A stretch of DNA of 64,000 nt from NCBI GenBank assembly GCA_900319385.1, contig ONOG01000004.1, positions 35,443-99,442 on the forward strand, in the 5' to 3' direction. Position numbers and translations under genes: made by a program. The stretch's first letter is position 1. Every line of letters begins with the position of its first letter. Below, piece after piece: positions 1-7,298 of the stretch. The DNA is from an uncultured Prevotellaceae bacterium (GTDB taxonomy: Bacteria > Bacteroidota > Bacteroidia > Bacteroidales > Bacteroidaceae). The notes beneath the pieces are model-generated. The model ran no database searches. It was given only the letters and a program-made list of their open reading frames with translations, and was not told where the DNA came from.

Positions 1-22
1 AACTGTTCAGTCTCAAACGCTT

Positions 23-1012
23 ATGCCAAGTCCTACAGACCATCCACAATCTCCGGTCGAGCCGTTTCTGACCTTCATCGTGCCAGTGTATAACACGGAG
101 CCGTCGATGCTGCGCGAGTGCATCGACAGCCTGCTCGCTGTGCAGTTGGCGGACAATGAGCGTGAGGTACTGGTGGTGGACGACGGCAGCGATGCCCCTG
201 CCACACGGGCCCTGCTCGCCGAACTGGGCCCTGCGGTCCGAGTGCTGACGAAGGCGCATGAGGGTGTGAGCCTGGCACGCAATGCTGGTCTGGCACAGGC
301 GCGGGGCGAATATGTGGGTTTCGTCGATGCCGACGACATGCTGCTGCCCGATCGCTACGACACCTGCCTGGCCTGTCTGCGCCGCCATGGTCCCGATGTG
401 CTGGCTTTTGTCCATGACGAAAAGAAAAGCGAAAAGGCTTTTGTCCAAGGCGAGAAGAAAAACGAAAAGTCACCTGCGTTTCGTGAAGATGTGTACGAAA
501 CGGGGGCTCAGTATATGCTCCGGAATAATGTGCACGGAGCCTGCTGGAACTACATCGTGCGCACCGACGTGGCAAGGCTGGTGGACTTTCCCGCCAGGGT
601 TCGATATACGGAAGACGAGCGTTGGACCTCGCTCATGCTGCTGCGTGCCGGACGCACCGTTTCGACTGCTTTCCCTGCCTACTACTACCGTCTGCACACG
701 GCATCGGCCACGGGAAATGTTTCGCCCGAGATGAACGTGCAGCGCATGGCCGATGCACTCTCGACGATTGTCTATCTCGACGCCATCTGCGCAACGCTGA
801 AGGATACAGAAAACGACGCCTTTCGACGCCGTGTTTCGCAACTCACGATGGACTTCATTGTTAATGTATGGCGGTGGACGCACTCCTTCCGCACGCTGCG
901 TCGGCAGATAGGCGTGCTCCGCGAACGCCGGCTTTTTCCCTTGCCCATAAAGAAATATTCCCGTCTGTACGCCGTGTTTAGCGTACTGACGAGAATACTT
1001 TTTCCCTTTTGA
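23..1012 (+). CDS. Family 2 glycosyltransferase
   Basis: A 329-residue cytoplasmic or membrane-associated GT-A fold glycosyltransferase that would transfer a sugar from a nucleotide-sugar donor to a surface glycan. The N-terminus shows the family signature FIVPVYNTEPSMLREC (about 18-33), then VVDDGSD (about 52) and the metal-binding FVDADDM (about 99-105). The C-terminal 150 residues are less conserved and end in a basic, hydrophobic stretch that could rest on the membrane. Around residues 131-152 there is an imperfect Lys/Glu/Ser-rich duplication (DEKKSEKAFVQ / GEKKNEKSPAF) that looks like a local expansion. Only 22 bases precede the start, so upstream partners are unknown. The acceptor sugar cannot be deduced. 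Confidence 0.9.
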   Translation: MPSPTDHPQSPVEPFLTFIVPVYNTEPSMLRECIDSLLAVQLADNEREVLVVDDGSDAPATRALLAELGPAVRVLTKAHEGVSLARNAGLAQARGEYVGFVDADDMLLPDRYDTCLACLRRHGPDVLAFVHDEKKSEKAFVQGEKKNEKSPAFREDVYETGAQYMLRNNVHGACWNYIVRTDVARLVDFPARVRYTEDERWTSLMLLRAGRTVSTAFPAYYYRLHTASATGNVSPEMNVQRMADALSTIVYLDAICATLKDTENDAFRRRVSQLTMDFIVNVWRWTHSFRTLRRQIGVLRERRLFPLPIKKYSRLYAVFSVLTRILFPF

Positions 1013-1027
1013 AACAGCCGAAAGGCT

Positions 1028-1816
1028 CTATTCTTTCTCCACCTTACACTCTGTTCGTTTCCAGAACACCCATAGCAGATAGGCGGTAGCCAGCGCTGCA
1101 GTGGCCATCGTCACCCACATGCCGGTCGTGCCGAGCATGTTCTCAAACGTCAGTTCGTCTGTCTCTTCGCCATAGATGTTCATGAGCACGACCGATGCCG
1201 AGTTGTTCAGGATGTGGCACAGCGACGTGATGACAAGGCTCTGCGTACGGTAGTAGATGATGCCGAACACCACGCCCACCATCGCCGCAAACGGAATCTG
1301 AGCAGGGTTGCCATGCACGAGTCCGAAGACGATGGCCGAGAGCAGGATGGCGACCCACGGATTGGCTCCACGGTCGAGCATCGGCTTCATCAAACCGCCA
1401 CGGAAGACAATCTCCTCGCAGATAGGGCCGAAGATGCCGATGGCCAGCATGCCCCACACACTGCTGCTCATGCCGACGAAAAGTTCCTCGGCAATGTTGG
1501 GGAGGTCCAGCTGTTCGTTCACGATGTCGAACGCCAGGAGCGAGAAGAGTGTGGCGAACAGTGCGATGAGGGTCGAGACGCTGTCGCAGCCTGTGTCCTT
1601 GAACGAGTTGCTCAGCCCGAACTGCGGTATCAGCATCAGGGCAATACCCGTCACGATGGACGAGGCGAGCAGAGAGATGGCCATCCACTGAGTCGGGTCG
1701 GAGTCGGGCGATAGGTATTGCACGACCCCCGTAGGGATAGCACTCAGTGCCTGCACGGTCAGGTATATCAGCAGAGCGATGAGCGGCCAAAGCAAGATAC
1801 GAAAACGGTTTTTCAT
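1028..1816 (-). CDS. CPBP family intramembrane glutamic protease
   Basis: A 262-residue multi-pass membrane protein of the CPBP (CAAX protease and bacteriocin-processing, Abi) family. The three family motifs are present in order: EEIVFR (Glu134-Glu135 and Arg139), FGLVH (His168) and the HILNN motif (His201, Asn204/205). About seven or eight hydrophobic segments are visible. Family members are intramembrane glutamate proteases with roles in peptide maturation or bacteriocin self-immunity; the substrate here is unknown. The gene converges on the glycosyltransferase, with only 15 bases between the two stops, and lies downstream of the minus-strand barrel gene, separated by a hairpin. Confidence 0.9.
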   Translation of the reverse strand: MKNRFRILLWPLIALLIYLTVQALSAIPTGVVQYLSPDSDPTQWMAISLLASSIVTGIALMLIPQFGLSNSFKDTGCDSVSTLIALFATLFSLLAFDIVNEQLDLPNIAEELFVGMSSSVWGMLAIGIFGPICEEIVFRGGLMKPMLDRGANPWVAILLSAIVFGLVHGNPAQIPFAAMVGVVFGIIYYRTQSLVITSLCHILNNSASVVLMNIYGEETDELTFENMLGTTGMWVTMATAALATAYLLWVFWKRTECKVEKE

Positions 1817-1841
1817 CTTTTTCTGAGTTTTATGAGTCGGA

Positions 1842-1897
1842 GCGCGGACGTCTCACCCGCATTGATTGCGGACGGGAACGTCCGCGTTCCCAGTTTT
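1842..1897. repeat. Hairpin between barrel gene and CPBP gene
   Basis: GCGCGGACGT (1842-1851) and ACGTCCGCGT (1878-1887) can pair over 9-10 bp around a 26-base loop, and the right arm is followed by a T-run at 1894-1900. It sits just after the stop of the barrel gene. On the plus strand it looks like a terminator, but no plus-strand gene ends here, so it may be a dispersed GC-rich repeat. Confidence 0.4.
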
Positions 1898-1898
1898 T

Positions 1899-4800
1899 TT
1901 AACGCGGACGACGGCCACCGCCACCTGGGCGTCCACCGCCAGGACGTCTGCCGCCCTGATTGCCGCTGCCTATGGTGTTGCCCCACATGTCGCGCTCGTT
2001 GGCGGTGCCGTTGGCGTTCTTTCCGCCGAAGATGTTCAGTTTATAGATTACGCGAACCATACCGTAGCTGTAGATGGCGTTGTACTGTGAGTCGCTTGAC
2101 ATCAGCGCGCTGACCGTTCGGCTTACGTTGCTTTGGCGGCGCAGGATGTCGTTCCATTCGAACGAAATGGTGAGTGCCTTACCCTTGAGGAACGATTGCG
2201 AGATGGCAGCGTTCCAGATGAGTTCGTTTGTGTTCATGTTTGCCTGGGCATAACCACGGCGGCTGTTCATCGCGATGTCGGTGGTCAGGCTCGTGCCCCA
2301 GGGTGCATTGAGCTGGAGTTCGGCGCCGTAAGAGAAGTTGTAGGTGTTGGTCAGATTGCTGGTGACGTTGTTGTCTGAGTGGTTGAAGTTCAGGTTCCCG
2401 TTGATGCCAGCCTCCAGCCATTCGTTGCGGTAGCTGAAGCTGAGGTTCTGGTTGACGTTGATGCTCTTGGTGGTTGACTTCACCTGCGAGGCCGCCGAAC
2501 TAGTGCTGACGAATCCCACGCGGTTGTTGTAGGCGAAGTTGGTCATCGAGTTCATGGTGAACATCTTCTCGCTGTCGAGTGCTGTGTTGAAGCCGAAACC
2601 GAGGTTGGTGTTCCAGTTACCGTTGATGTTGATGGGCTGTGTGGTGCTCACACCGGTGGCTTCGTCATACTCCGTGCGGTTCTCGATCGAGTTTCGTGTG
2701 AAGCCGAAGCTTGCCCAGGTGAAGATGCCGCGCTGGTGTTCCACGTTGTAGGTATTGAAGAAGAGGCGGAAGTTGCTGTTGAACGACGGCTTCAGTCCTG
2801 AGTTACCTTTGCGGATGTTGAGCGGGTTCGAGTCGTCGGTGATTTCGAGAAGGTTGGTCATCGACGGCTGTGAGGTGCGTCCCCAGTAGTTGAAGTTCAG
2901 GTTCGTCGTCTCGTTGAAGCGGTAACGCAGGTTGGCCGTAGGGGTGAAGTTGAACACGTCGCGCTTCACTTTGGGATATTCCGTGCCCATGTAGCGGTAG
3001 TTCAGTTCGGAGTGCTGGGGCAGGAGTTCGACGCCGAGGTTGAGGTTGTATTTGTCGCGTGTCATGCGGAAGCTGACACCGATGGTGTGGTTCATGTTGC
3101 GATACTCGGAGAACTGGCTGAGGCGGTCGTCGTAGGTCTGGGCATAGCCAGCAGGATTGCTGAGCAGTTCGTCGAGCGCGCCGGCGATGTCGTAGCGGTT
3201 GTTGCGCAGGGCGCTGACGAGGTCGGTGTAGGCTACGGCGTCGTAGGTGAAGGCGTCGCGGTCGCTCTTCGAGTAGCTATAGTTGAAGCGATAGGAGAAC
3301 TGCAGGTAGGTGCGCTCGGCGATGGGTTCGCTGTAGGTGAGCTGAGCCGACCAGTTGTTGGAGCGGCCTGGCGTGGTGTAGTAGCGGTTGTTGGTGTCGC
3401 CGGTGCGTCCTGAACTGAGGCTGTAACGGATGGCTGAGGCCGAGAGTTGCTGACTCTCGCTGTTCGAGAATCCGCCCGTCAGTCGCAGGGTGATGTTGCG
3501 TCCGCTGTTGTTGAGTTTGCGGTTCACCTGCAGTTCGCCGTTCATGCCGCGGCTGTTGGAGTAGGACTGGCTGCGGCTTTTGTTCGTATTGACGATCATG
3601 GCGATGATTTTGTCGATGTCGGCGTCGCCGGTTGTCGTCGTGCCAGCCTCGAAGTTGCCCTCGGCGGTCAGCATCTGGTCGTCGTCGTAGCTGTTGGGGT
3701 CTTGGTTGTAGGTGCCGCTTTCGTTGAAGTTGCTCCCGCGGTTGCGGCTATACGATGCGTTGGGTCGGAAGATGATGTTGGTCATCGAGTCGGGCTTCCA
3801 TTCGAAGCGGAAACCGGCCGAGAGCGACATATTGCTGCCGTAGGACTGCCCGAGGCTGTTGCTGAAGGCACCGGTCGAGGTCACGAAGTTCTGCGTCGTC
3901 GATTTGTTCCAGGCGTCGCTGCCATCGTAGCGGTGCCACACGTAACCACCTGTTTCGAGCTTTTCGTTGGGCGTGATGGTGGCGAAGTTGAATCCGGCTT
4001 CCTTGCTCGCACGCAGGCCGCTGCCGCCCCATCCCCAGCCGCGTCCGCCACCGCCGCCGAAGCCGCGGTCGCCCACGTTGTTGGCGCCCAGCACGAGCGA
4101 GTACTGGTTGGAGCCGTTGAAGCGGTTGATGTTGGCGCGTCCGTTGTAGCGTTGCTCCGTACCCACGCCGCCGCTGATTTGGCCGAACCATCCGTTGTTC
4201 ATACCCTTTTTCACGGTCAGGTCGAGCACGGTCTCCTCCTCACCGTCGTCGATGCCCGTCACGCGGGCCAGGTCGCTCTTGCGGTCGTAGGCCTTAATCT
4301 TGTCGATGATGTTGGTCGGCAGGTTTTTCATGGCGATCGACTTGTCGTTGATAAAGAACTCCTTGCCGTCAACCAGGATTTTCTTCACTTCCTTGCCGTT
4401 GATTTTGATGGTTCCGTCCTGCTCGACCGTGGCGCCAGGCAGGCGCTTCACCAGGTCTTCCAGCACCGAACCCTCCTGCAGACGGTAGGCATCGGCGTTG
4501 AACATGAGCGAGTCGCCCTTCACCTGTACCTTCGCCGCCGAGGCACTCACCGTCGCCATGGCGAGCATCTTGGCGTCCTCCGACAGGGCGATATAGCCGA
4601 CATCGACCGTTTTTTTCTTCTCGTTCGTGAGGTCGATGTTAATCACTTTCGGGTGCAGACCGATGTATGTGACGCGCAGGATGTACCTGCCCTTCTTCAC
4701 GTTGTTCACCGCGAACACACCTTTCAGGTCGGTGTAGGCACCGGTGACGACGGTCGTGTCCTTCTCGGTGCAGATGCTCACGTTGGCACCGGCGACCAAT

Positions 4801-4913
4801 TCTTTCGTGTCCTCTTCGAACACAGTTCCTGTAACGGTAAATTTCGACTGGCCCCAGGCGGCGGTCATCGCTGACAGCAGGGAGGTCAGCAGCAGAAGTC
4901 TTTTCAGCTCCAT
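1899..4913 (-). CDS. Outer-membrane beta-barrel protein, TonB-receptor-like (OMP_b-brl_3 type)
   Basis: About 1004 residues from the chosen start, which begins a clear signal peptide (MELKRLLLLTSLLSAM...AAWGQ); an ATG 13 codons upstream lacks this logic. After the signal peptide comes a carboxypeptidase-regulatory-like beta sandwich (about residues 20-105), then a plug-like region with DGKEFFINDKS, then a long Asn/Tyr/Ser-rich barrel. A Gly/Trp patch (GFGGGGGRGWGWGGSG) lies near residue 285 and the protein ends in an unusual Gly/Arg/Pro tail (GGRRPGGGRPGGGGRRPR). Bacteroidota have many such proteins; some act as TonB-dependent receptors, and the ligand here is unknown. No SusD-like partner is adjacent. 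A well-spaced promoter lies upstream at 4989-5021. Confidence 0.85.
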   Translation of the reverse strand: MELKRLLLLTSLLSAMTAAWGQSKFTVTGTVFEEDTKELVAGANVSICTEKDTTVVTGAYTDLKGVFAVNNVKKGRYILRVTYIGLHPKVINIDLTNEKKKTVDVGYIALSEDAKMLAMATVSASAAKVQVKGDSLMFNADAYRLQEGSVLEDLVKRLPGATVEQDGTIKINGKEVKKILVDGKEFFINDKSIAMKNLPTNIIDKIKAYDRKSDLARVTGIDDGEEETVLDLTVKKGMNNGWFGQISGGVGTEQRYNGRANINRFNGSNQYSLVLGANNVGDRGFGGGGGRGWGWGGSGLRASKEAGFNFATITPNEKLETGGYVWHRYDGSDAWNKSTTQNFVTSTGAFSNSLGQSYGSNMSLSAGFRFEWKPDSMTNIIFRPNASYSRNRGSNFNESGTYNQDPNSYDDDQMLTAEGNFEAGTTTTGDADIDKIIAMIVNTNKSRSQSYSNSRGMNGELQVNRKLNNSGRNITLRLTGGFSNSESQQLSASAIRYSLSSGRTGDTNNRYYTTPGRSNNWSAQLTYSEPIAERTYLQFSYRFNYSYSKSDRDAFTYDAVAYTDLVSALRNNRYDIAGALDELLSNPAGYAQTYDDRLSQFSEYRNMNHTIGVSFRMTRDKYNLNLGVELLPQHSELNYRYMGTEYPKVKRDVFNFTPTANLRYRFNETTNLNFNYWGRTSQPSMTNLLEITDDSNPLNIRKGNSGLKPSFNSNFRLFFNTYNVEHQRGIFTWASFGFTRNSIENRTEYDEATGVSTTQPININGNWNTNLGFGFNTALDSEKMFTMNSMTNFAYNNRVGFVSTSSAASQVKSTTKSINVNQNLSFSYRNEWLEAGINGNLNFNHSDNNVTSNLTNTYNFSYGAELQLNAPWGTSLTTDIAMNSRRGYAQANMNTNELIWNAAISQSFLKGKALTISFEWNDILRRQSNVSRTVSALMSSDSQYNAIYSYGMVRVIYKLNIFGGKNANGTANERDMWGNTIGSGNQGGRRPGGGRPGGGGRRPR

Positions 4914-4988
4914 TATCAATAAATAGGAATGTGCGCACGTACGTGCGCGCAAAGTGGATAAATTGTTTTCTTTCTACAAATTCGACTG

Positions 4989-5021
4989 CAAAGTTACGAA
5001 TTAGTTTAGTGACGGCACAAA
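4989..5021 (-). promoter_or_regulatory. Bacteroidota-type promoter for the barrel gene
   Basis: Read on the minus strand, TTTG (5021-5018) is followed after 21 bases by TAACTTTG (4996-4989). This matches the phylum's -33/-7 consensus with normal spacing and leaves a leader of about 70 bases to the ATG at 4913. Confidence 0.75.
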
Positions 5022-5263
5022 TTTTAAGAACATTTAGCACAAAAATGCGTTTTGTTCGCAAACTTTCGGCCGAAAACGCAGGGCAGAAAGTCCAAGTCTT
5101 AGTTTCTCCAGCCGTTAACACATTTAACAATTCGGGTAGAGTTAGTTGTTGTTTTGTCAACTATGGGATTGCCTGCCTGACGTCTGAGAATCGCGCAGAA
5201 GTCAGCGACCGACCGCTCGGCTGGAAATATCGCAGCCACGACGCGTTGACTTCCGACCCGTTT

Positions 5264-5312
5264 TTCACTTTTCACCTTTCACTTTTCACTTATCACTTTC
5301 CACTTTCCACTT
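5264..5312. repeat. Heptanucleotide array, 7 units (TTCACTT type)
   Basis: Seven consecutive 7-bp units: TTCACTT, TTCACCT, TTCACTT, TTCACTT, ATCACTT, TCCACTT, TCCACTT. The phase is kept exactly despite point changes. Related arrays occur elsewhere in the window. Confidence 0.85.
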
Positions 5313-5336
5313 GTCCGCCGTCTGGCTGTCGGTAGT

Positions 5337-5500
5337 CGGCGGACGCAGCGTCGGCAGACGGCGGACAAACCTATCAGCAGACGGCGCTCTGCGGGCCGTC
5401 AGACGGCGGACTGACGACGCTCCGTCGGCGGACAACCGACAGAGTAAACGGCGCTCTGACGACGCTCAGACGGCGGACTGCCGACGCCCAGACGGCGGAC
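5337..5500. repeat. AGACGGCGGAC repeat field
   Basis: The 11-mer AGACGGCGGAC occurs exactly at 5356, 5401, 5468 and 5490, with partial copies (GTCGGCGGAC, GACGACGCTC) between them. Spacing is irregular, so this is a field of scattered GC-rich words rather than a tandem repeat. Confidence 0.6.
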
Positions 5501-5598
5501 AAAAATGAAATAAATGGGAATCTGTGACGTGAAAATGCTTTTCGCAAAGCGGAAAAAAGGAATTTTTAGTCAGAAAACTACACTTTTGGGATTTTTTT

Positions 5599-5703
5599 AG
5601 AAGACAACTCGGGACAACAAAGGACAACTTGGGACAACTTTATCATTTCATTATTAAGAAAATGTTGTCTTTTGTTGTCCTTCGTTGTCCCAAGTTGTCT
5701 TCT
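5599..5703. repeat. Inverted repeat of GTTGTCC words
   Basis: Two 40-bp arms (5599-5638 and 5664-5703) are imperfect reverse complements around a 25-base AT-rich loop. Each arm itself contains four GACAAC words spaced about 10 bp apart. The RNA or cruciform would be a long stem. Confidence 0.75.
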
Positions 5704-5766
5704 AAAATACTGCCTCTCCAAAAAATTTATTCCCAATTTCTTTCGGTTTTCAGGCTTCGCCTGATC

Positions 5767-5788
5767 GGGCGGGCATGGGAACCCGCCC
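5767..5788. repeat. Short GC-rich palindrome
   Basis: GGGCGGG (5767-5773) pairs with CCCGCCC (5782-5788) around the loop CATGGGAA. It resembles short dispersed intergenic palindromes; no gene is close enough for a terminator role. Confidence 0.4.
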
Positions 5789-6065
5789 CTACGACAACTG
5801 GAACCGCAATTTTCTGGATTCCCCGCCAAAAATTTTTCGTGTTTTTCGTTTTTTTTGTTTTTTTTCGCTGTTCGAAAACCTATTTTCCCAAAATTTCTCC
5901 CACAAAAATGTGCCGTTGAAATGTTAATATTCTTGGTTTTTTAACATTTGGACTTTCCTGTGAAATGAATCACGCGACCGACTCAATGGTCCGAATCCTC
6001 ACCCTCTGCGTTGGAGCTCGGAGGTGGGAATTATTGCGCCATTTGGAATGTTTTTCTTTTATCCT

Positions 6066-6096
6066 TTTGTAAATTAAGCAATTGTTTGTATCTTTG
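6066..6096 (+). promoter_or_regulatory. Promoter of the RND efflux operon
   Basis: TTTG at 6066-6069, 19 bases, then TATCTTTG at 6089-6096: a textbook Bacteroidota -33/-7 pair. Transcription would start near 6100, about 50 bases before the adaptor ATG at 6152. Confidence 0.8.
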
Positions 6097-6151
6097 CACA
6101 GCTTTTGCGAAAAATAAGTTCAATCATCGTAATTTAACTAATCTTAGTTGT

Positions 6152-7282
6152 ATGAATAAACAATTTTTTGGATGGGCCTTGTGCTGCGGCATGATGCTCA
6201 GCTGCGTGACTTCGTGTGTGATTGACATGCCGGAAGAGGTGCAGACATCGTTCGAAACGATGACAGTGAAGAAACAGGACATTGACATGTCGGTGAAGTT
6301 CAGTGCCAGACTCAATGGTCAGGCCGACGTGACCATCACGCCCCAGGTGGCCGGTCAGTTGACCCGCATCGCAGTGAGCGAGGGTCAGCAGGTGACAAAG
6401 GGACAGGTGCTCTTCGTCATCGACCAGCGTAATGCACGGCTCGACCTCGAGGCTGCGCAAGCCAACCTGCAGGCCGCACAAGCCGCCGAAAATTCCGCAA
6501 AACTGGAGTACGATTCCAACAAGAACTTGTTTGACAAGGGCATTGTGAGCCGTTACATGCTCGACAATTCGCTCAACTCCTACAAGAGTGCCCAAGCTGC
6601 GGTGTCGCAGGCCCGCGCCGCGGTCGATCGTGCTCGGGTGGACTTAGGTTTCTGCACCATCACGTCGCCCGTGACGGGTGCCATCGGTGAGATTCCCGTG
6701 CGCACAGGCGACCAGGTGGCTCCGGGCTCTGTCCTGACTATTGTCAGCGGCAACACGACGATGGAAGCCGAGTTCTCGGTGACTGAGGCTCTGGTCGAGG
6801 CGATGGTACAGTCGGGTATGTCGAACGAAGAGAAGGAGAAGTATATCGCCAGCCTGCCGCCGGTGAAGTTTGTGATGAAGAACGGAACGGAATATCCCCA
6901 CGAAGGCCGCATCACCAGCCTGACGGGTGTGGTCAACGCGACGACCGGTTCGCTCACCTGCAAAGCGACGTTCCCCAATCCCGACGGCAATCTGTACTCG
7001 GGCATTCAAGGCACTGTGGTGATGCCGTACAGCGAGGAGGACGTCATCGTCGTTCCCCAAAGTGCCGTCGTGCGTATGCAGGACAAGTCGGTCGTTTATC
7101 AGGTGAAGGCCGACAGCACAGCGACAGCCATCGACGTGACGACCGAGGATGTGGGCAACGGAAAGGACTTCATCATCCGGAGCGGTCTGAAGCCAGGCGA
7201 CAAGATTGTGAAGGTGGGTGCCAACAACGTGACGGAAGGACAGCAAGTATTGTTCCCTGAGGTAAAGAAAAGTGAAAAGTGA
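6152..7282 (+). CDS. RND efflux periplasmic adaptor (membrane fusion protein)
   Basis: Adaptor that bridges the inner-membrane pump encoded next to the outer-membrane channel in a tripartite AcrAB-TolC-like exporter. The ATG at 6152 is chosen because it opens a lipoprotein signal (MNKQFFGWALCCGMMLSC...TSC) and follows the promoter at the right distance; upstream codons in frame have no such features. Visible parts are the barrel-sandwich segment (GRITSLTGVV and VTITPQVAGQLTRIAVSEGQ), an Ala/Gln-rich helical hairpin (about residues 95-155) and the second lipoyl half (FCTITSPVTGAIGEI). The stop codon lies inside a 7-bp AGTGAAA array, giving the SEK ending. Confidence 0.93.
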   Translation: MNKQFFGWALCCGMMLSCVTSCVIDMPEEVQTSFETMTVKKQDIDMSVKFSARLNGQADVTITPQVAGQLTRIAVSEGQQVTKGQVLFVIDQRNARLDLEAAQANLQAAQAAENSAKLEYDSNKNLFDKGIVSRYMLDNSLNSYKSAQAAVSQARAAVDRARVDLGFCTITSPVTGAIGEIPVRTGDQVAPGSVLTIVSGNTTMEAEFSVTEALVEAMVQSGMSNEEKEKYIASLPPVKFVMKNGTEYPHEGRITSLTGVVNATTGSLTCKATFPNPDGNLYSGIQGTVVMPYSEEDVIVVPQSAVVRMQDKSVVYQVKADSTATAIDVTTEDVGNGKDFIIRSGLKPGDKIVKVGANNVTEGQQVLFPEVKKSEK

Positions 7283-7291
7283 AAAGTGAAC
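7271..7291. repeat. Heptanucleotide array, 3 units (AGTGAAA)
   Basis: Three units of AGTGAAA spanning the adaptor stop codon and the short gap to the pump gene. It is the reverse complement of the TTCACTT family. Confidence 0.75.
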
Positions 7292-7298
7292 GTGAGCG

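Larger units (their letters stand above)
5022..6065. other. Repeat-rich intergenic region
   Basis: About 1.1 kb between divergent genes with no convincing coding sequence. It holds, in order, a 7-bp array (5264-5312), a GC-rich AGACGGCGGAC repeat field (5337-5500), a 40-bp inverted repeat of GTTGTCC words (5599-5703) and a small GC-rich hairpin (5767-5788). Open frames across it have the skewed composition of the repeats and no start context. Confidence 0.6.

Noticed and set aside
3447..4874. A 475-codon plus-strand frame opposite the outer-membrane barrel gene
   Set aside because: Its Val/Ala/Gly/His-rich composition is that of an antisense reading of GC-rich codons; the opposite strand has a signal peptide and barrel motifs.
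1899..4913. A SusC-type receptor with a polysaccharide utilisation locus
   Set aside because: No SusD-like gene is adjacent and the barrel resembles the OMP_b-brl_3 group; the glycosidases lie far away and are not clustered with it.
5311..5508. A 65-residue Arg/Asp-rich protein
   Set aside because: It is the translation of the AGACGGCGGAC repeat field and has no other coding signal.
5966..6018. tRNA fragment suggested by GGTCCGAATCC
   Set aside because: The flanks do not form the 5-bp T-stem, and no acceptor or anticodon arm is present.
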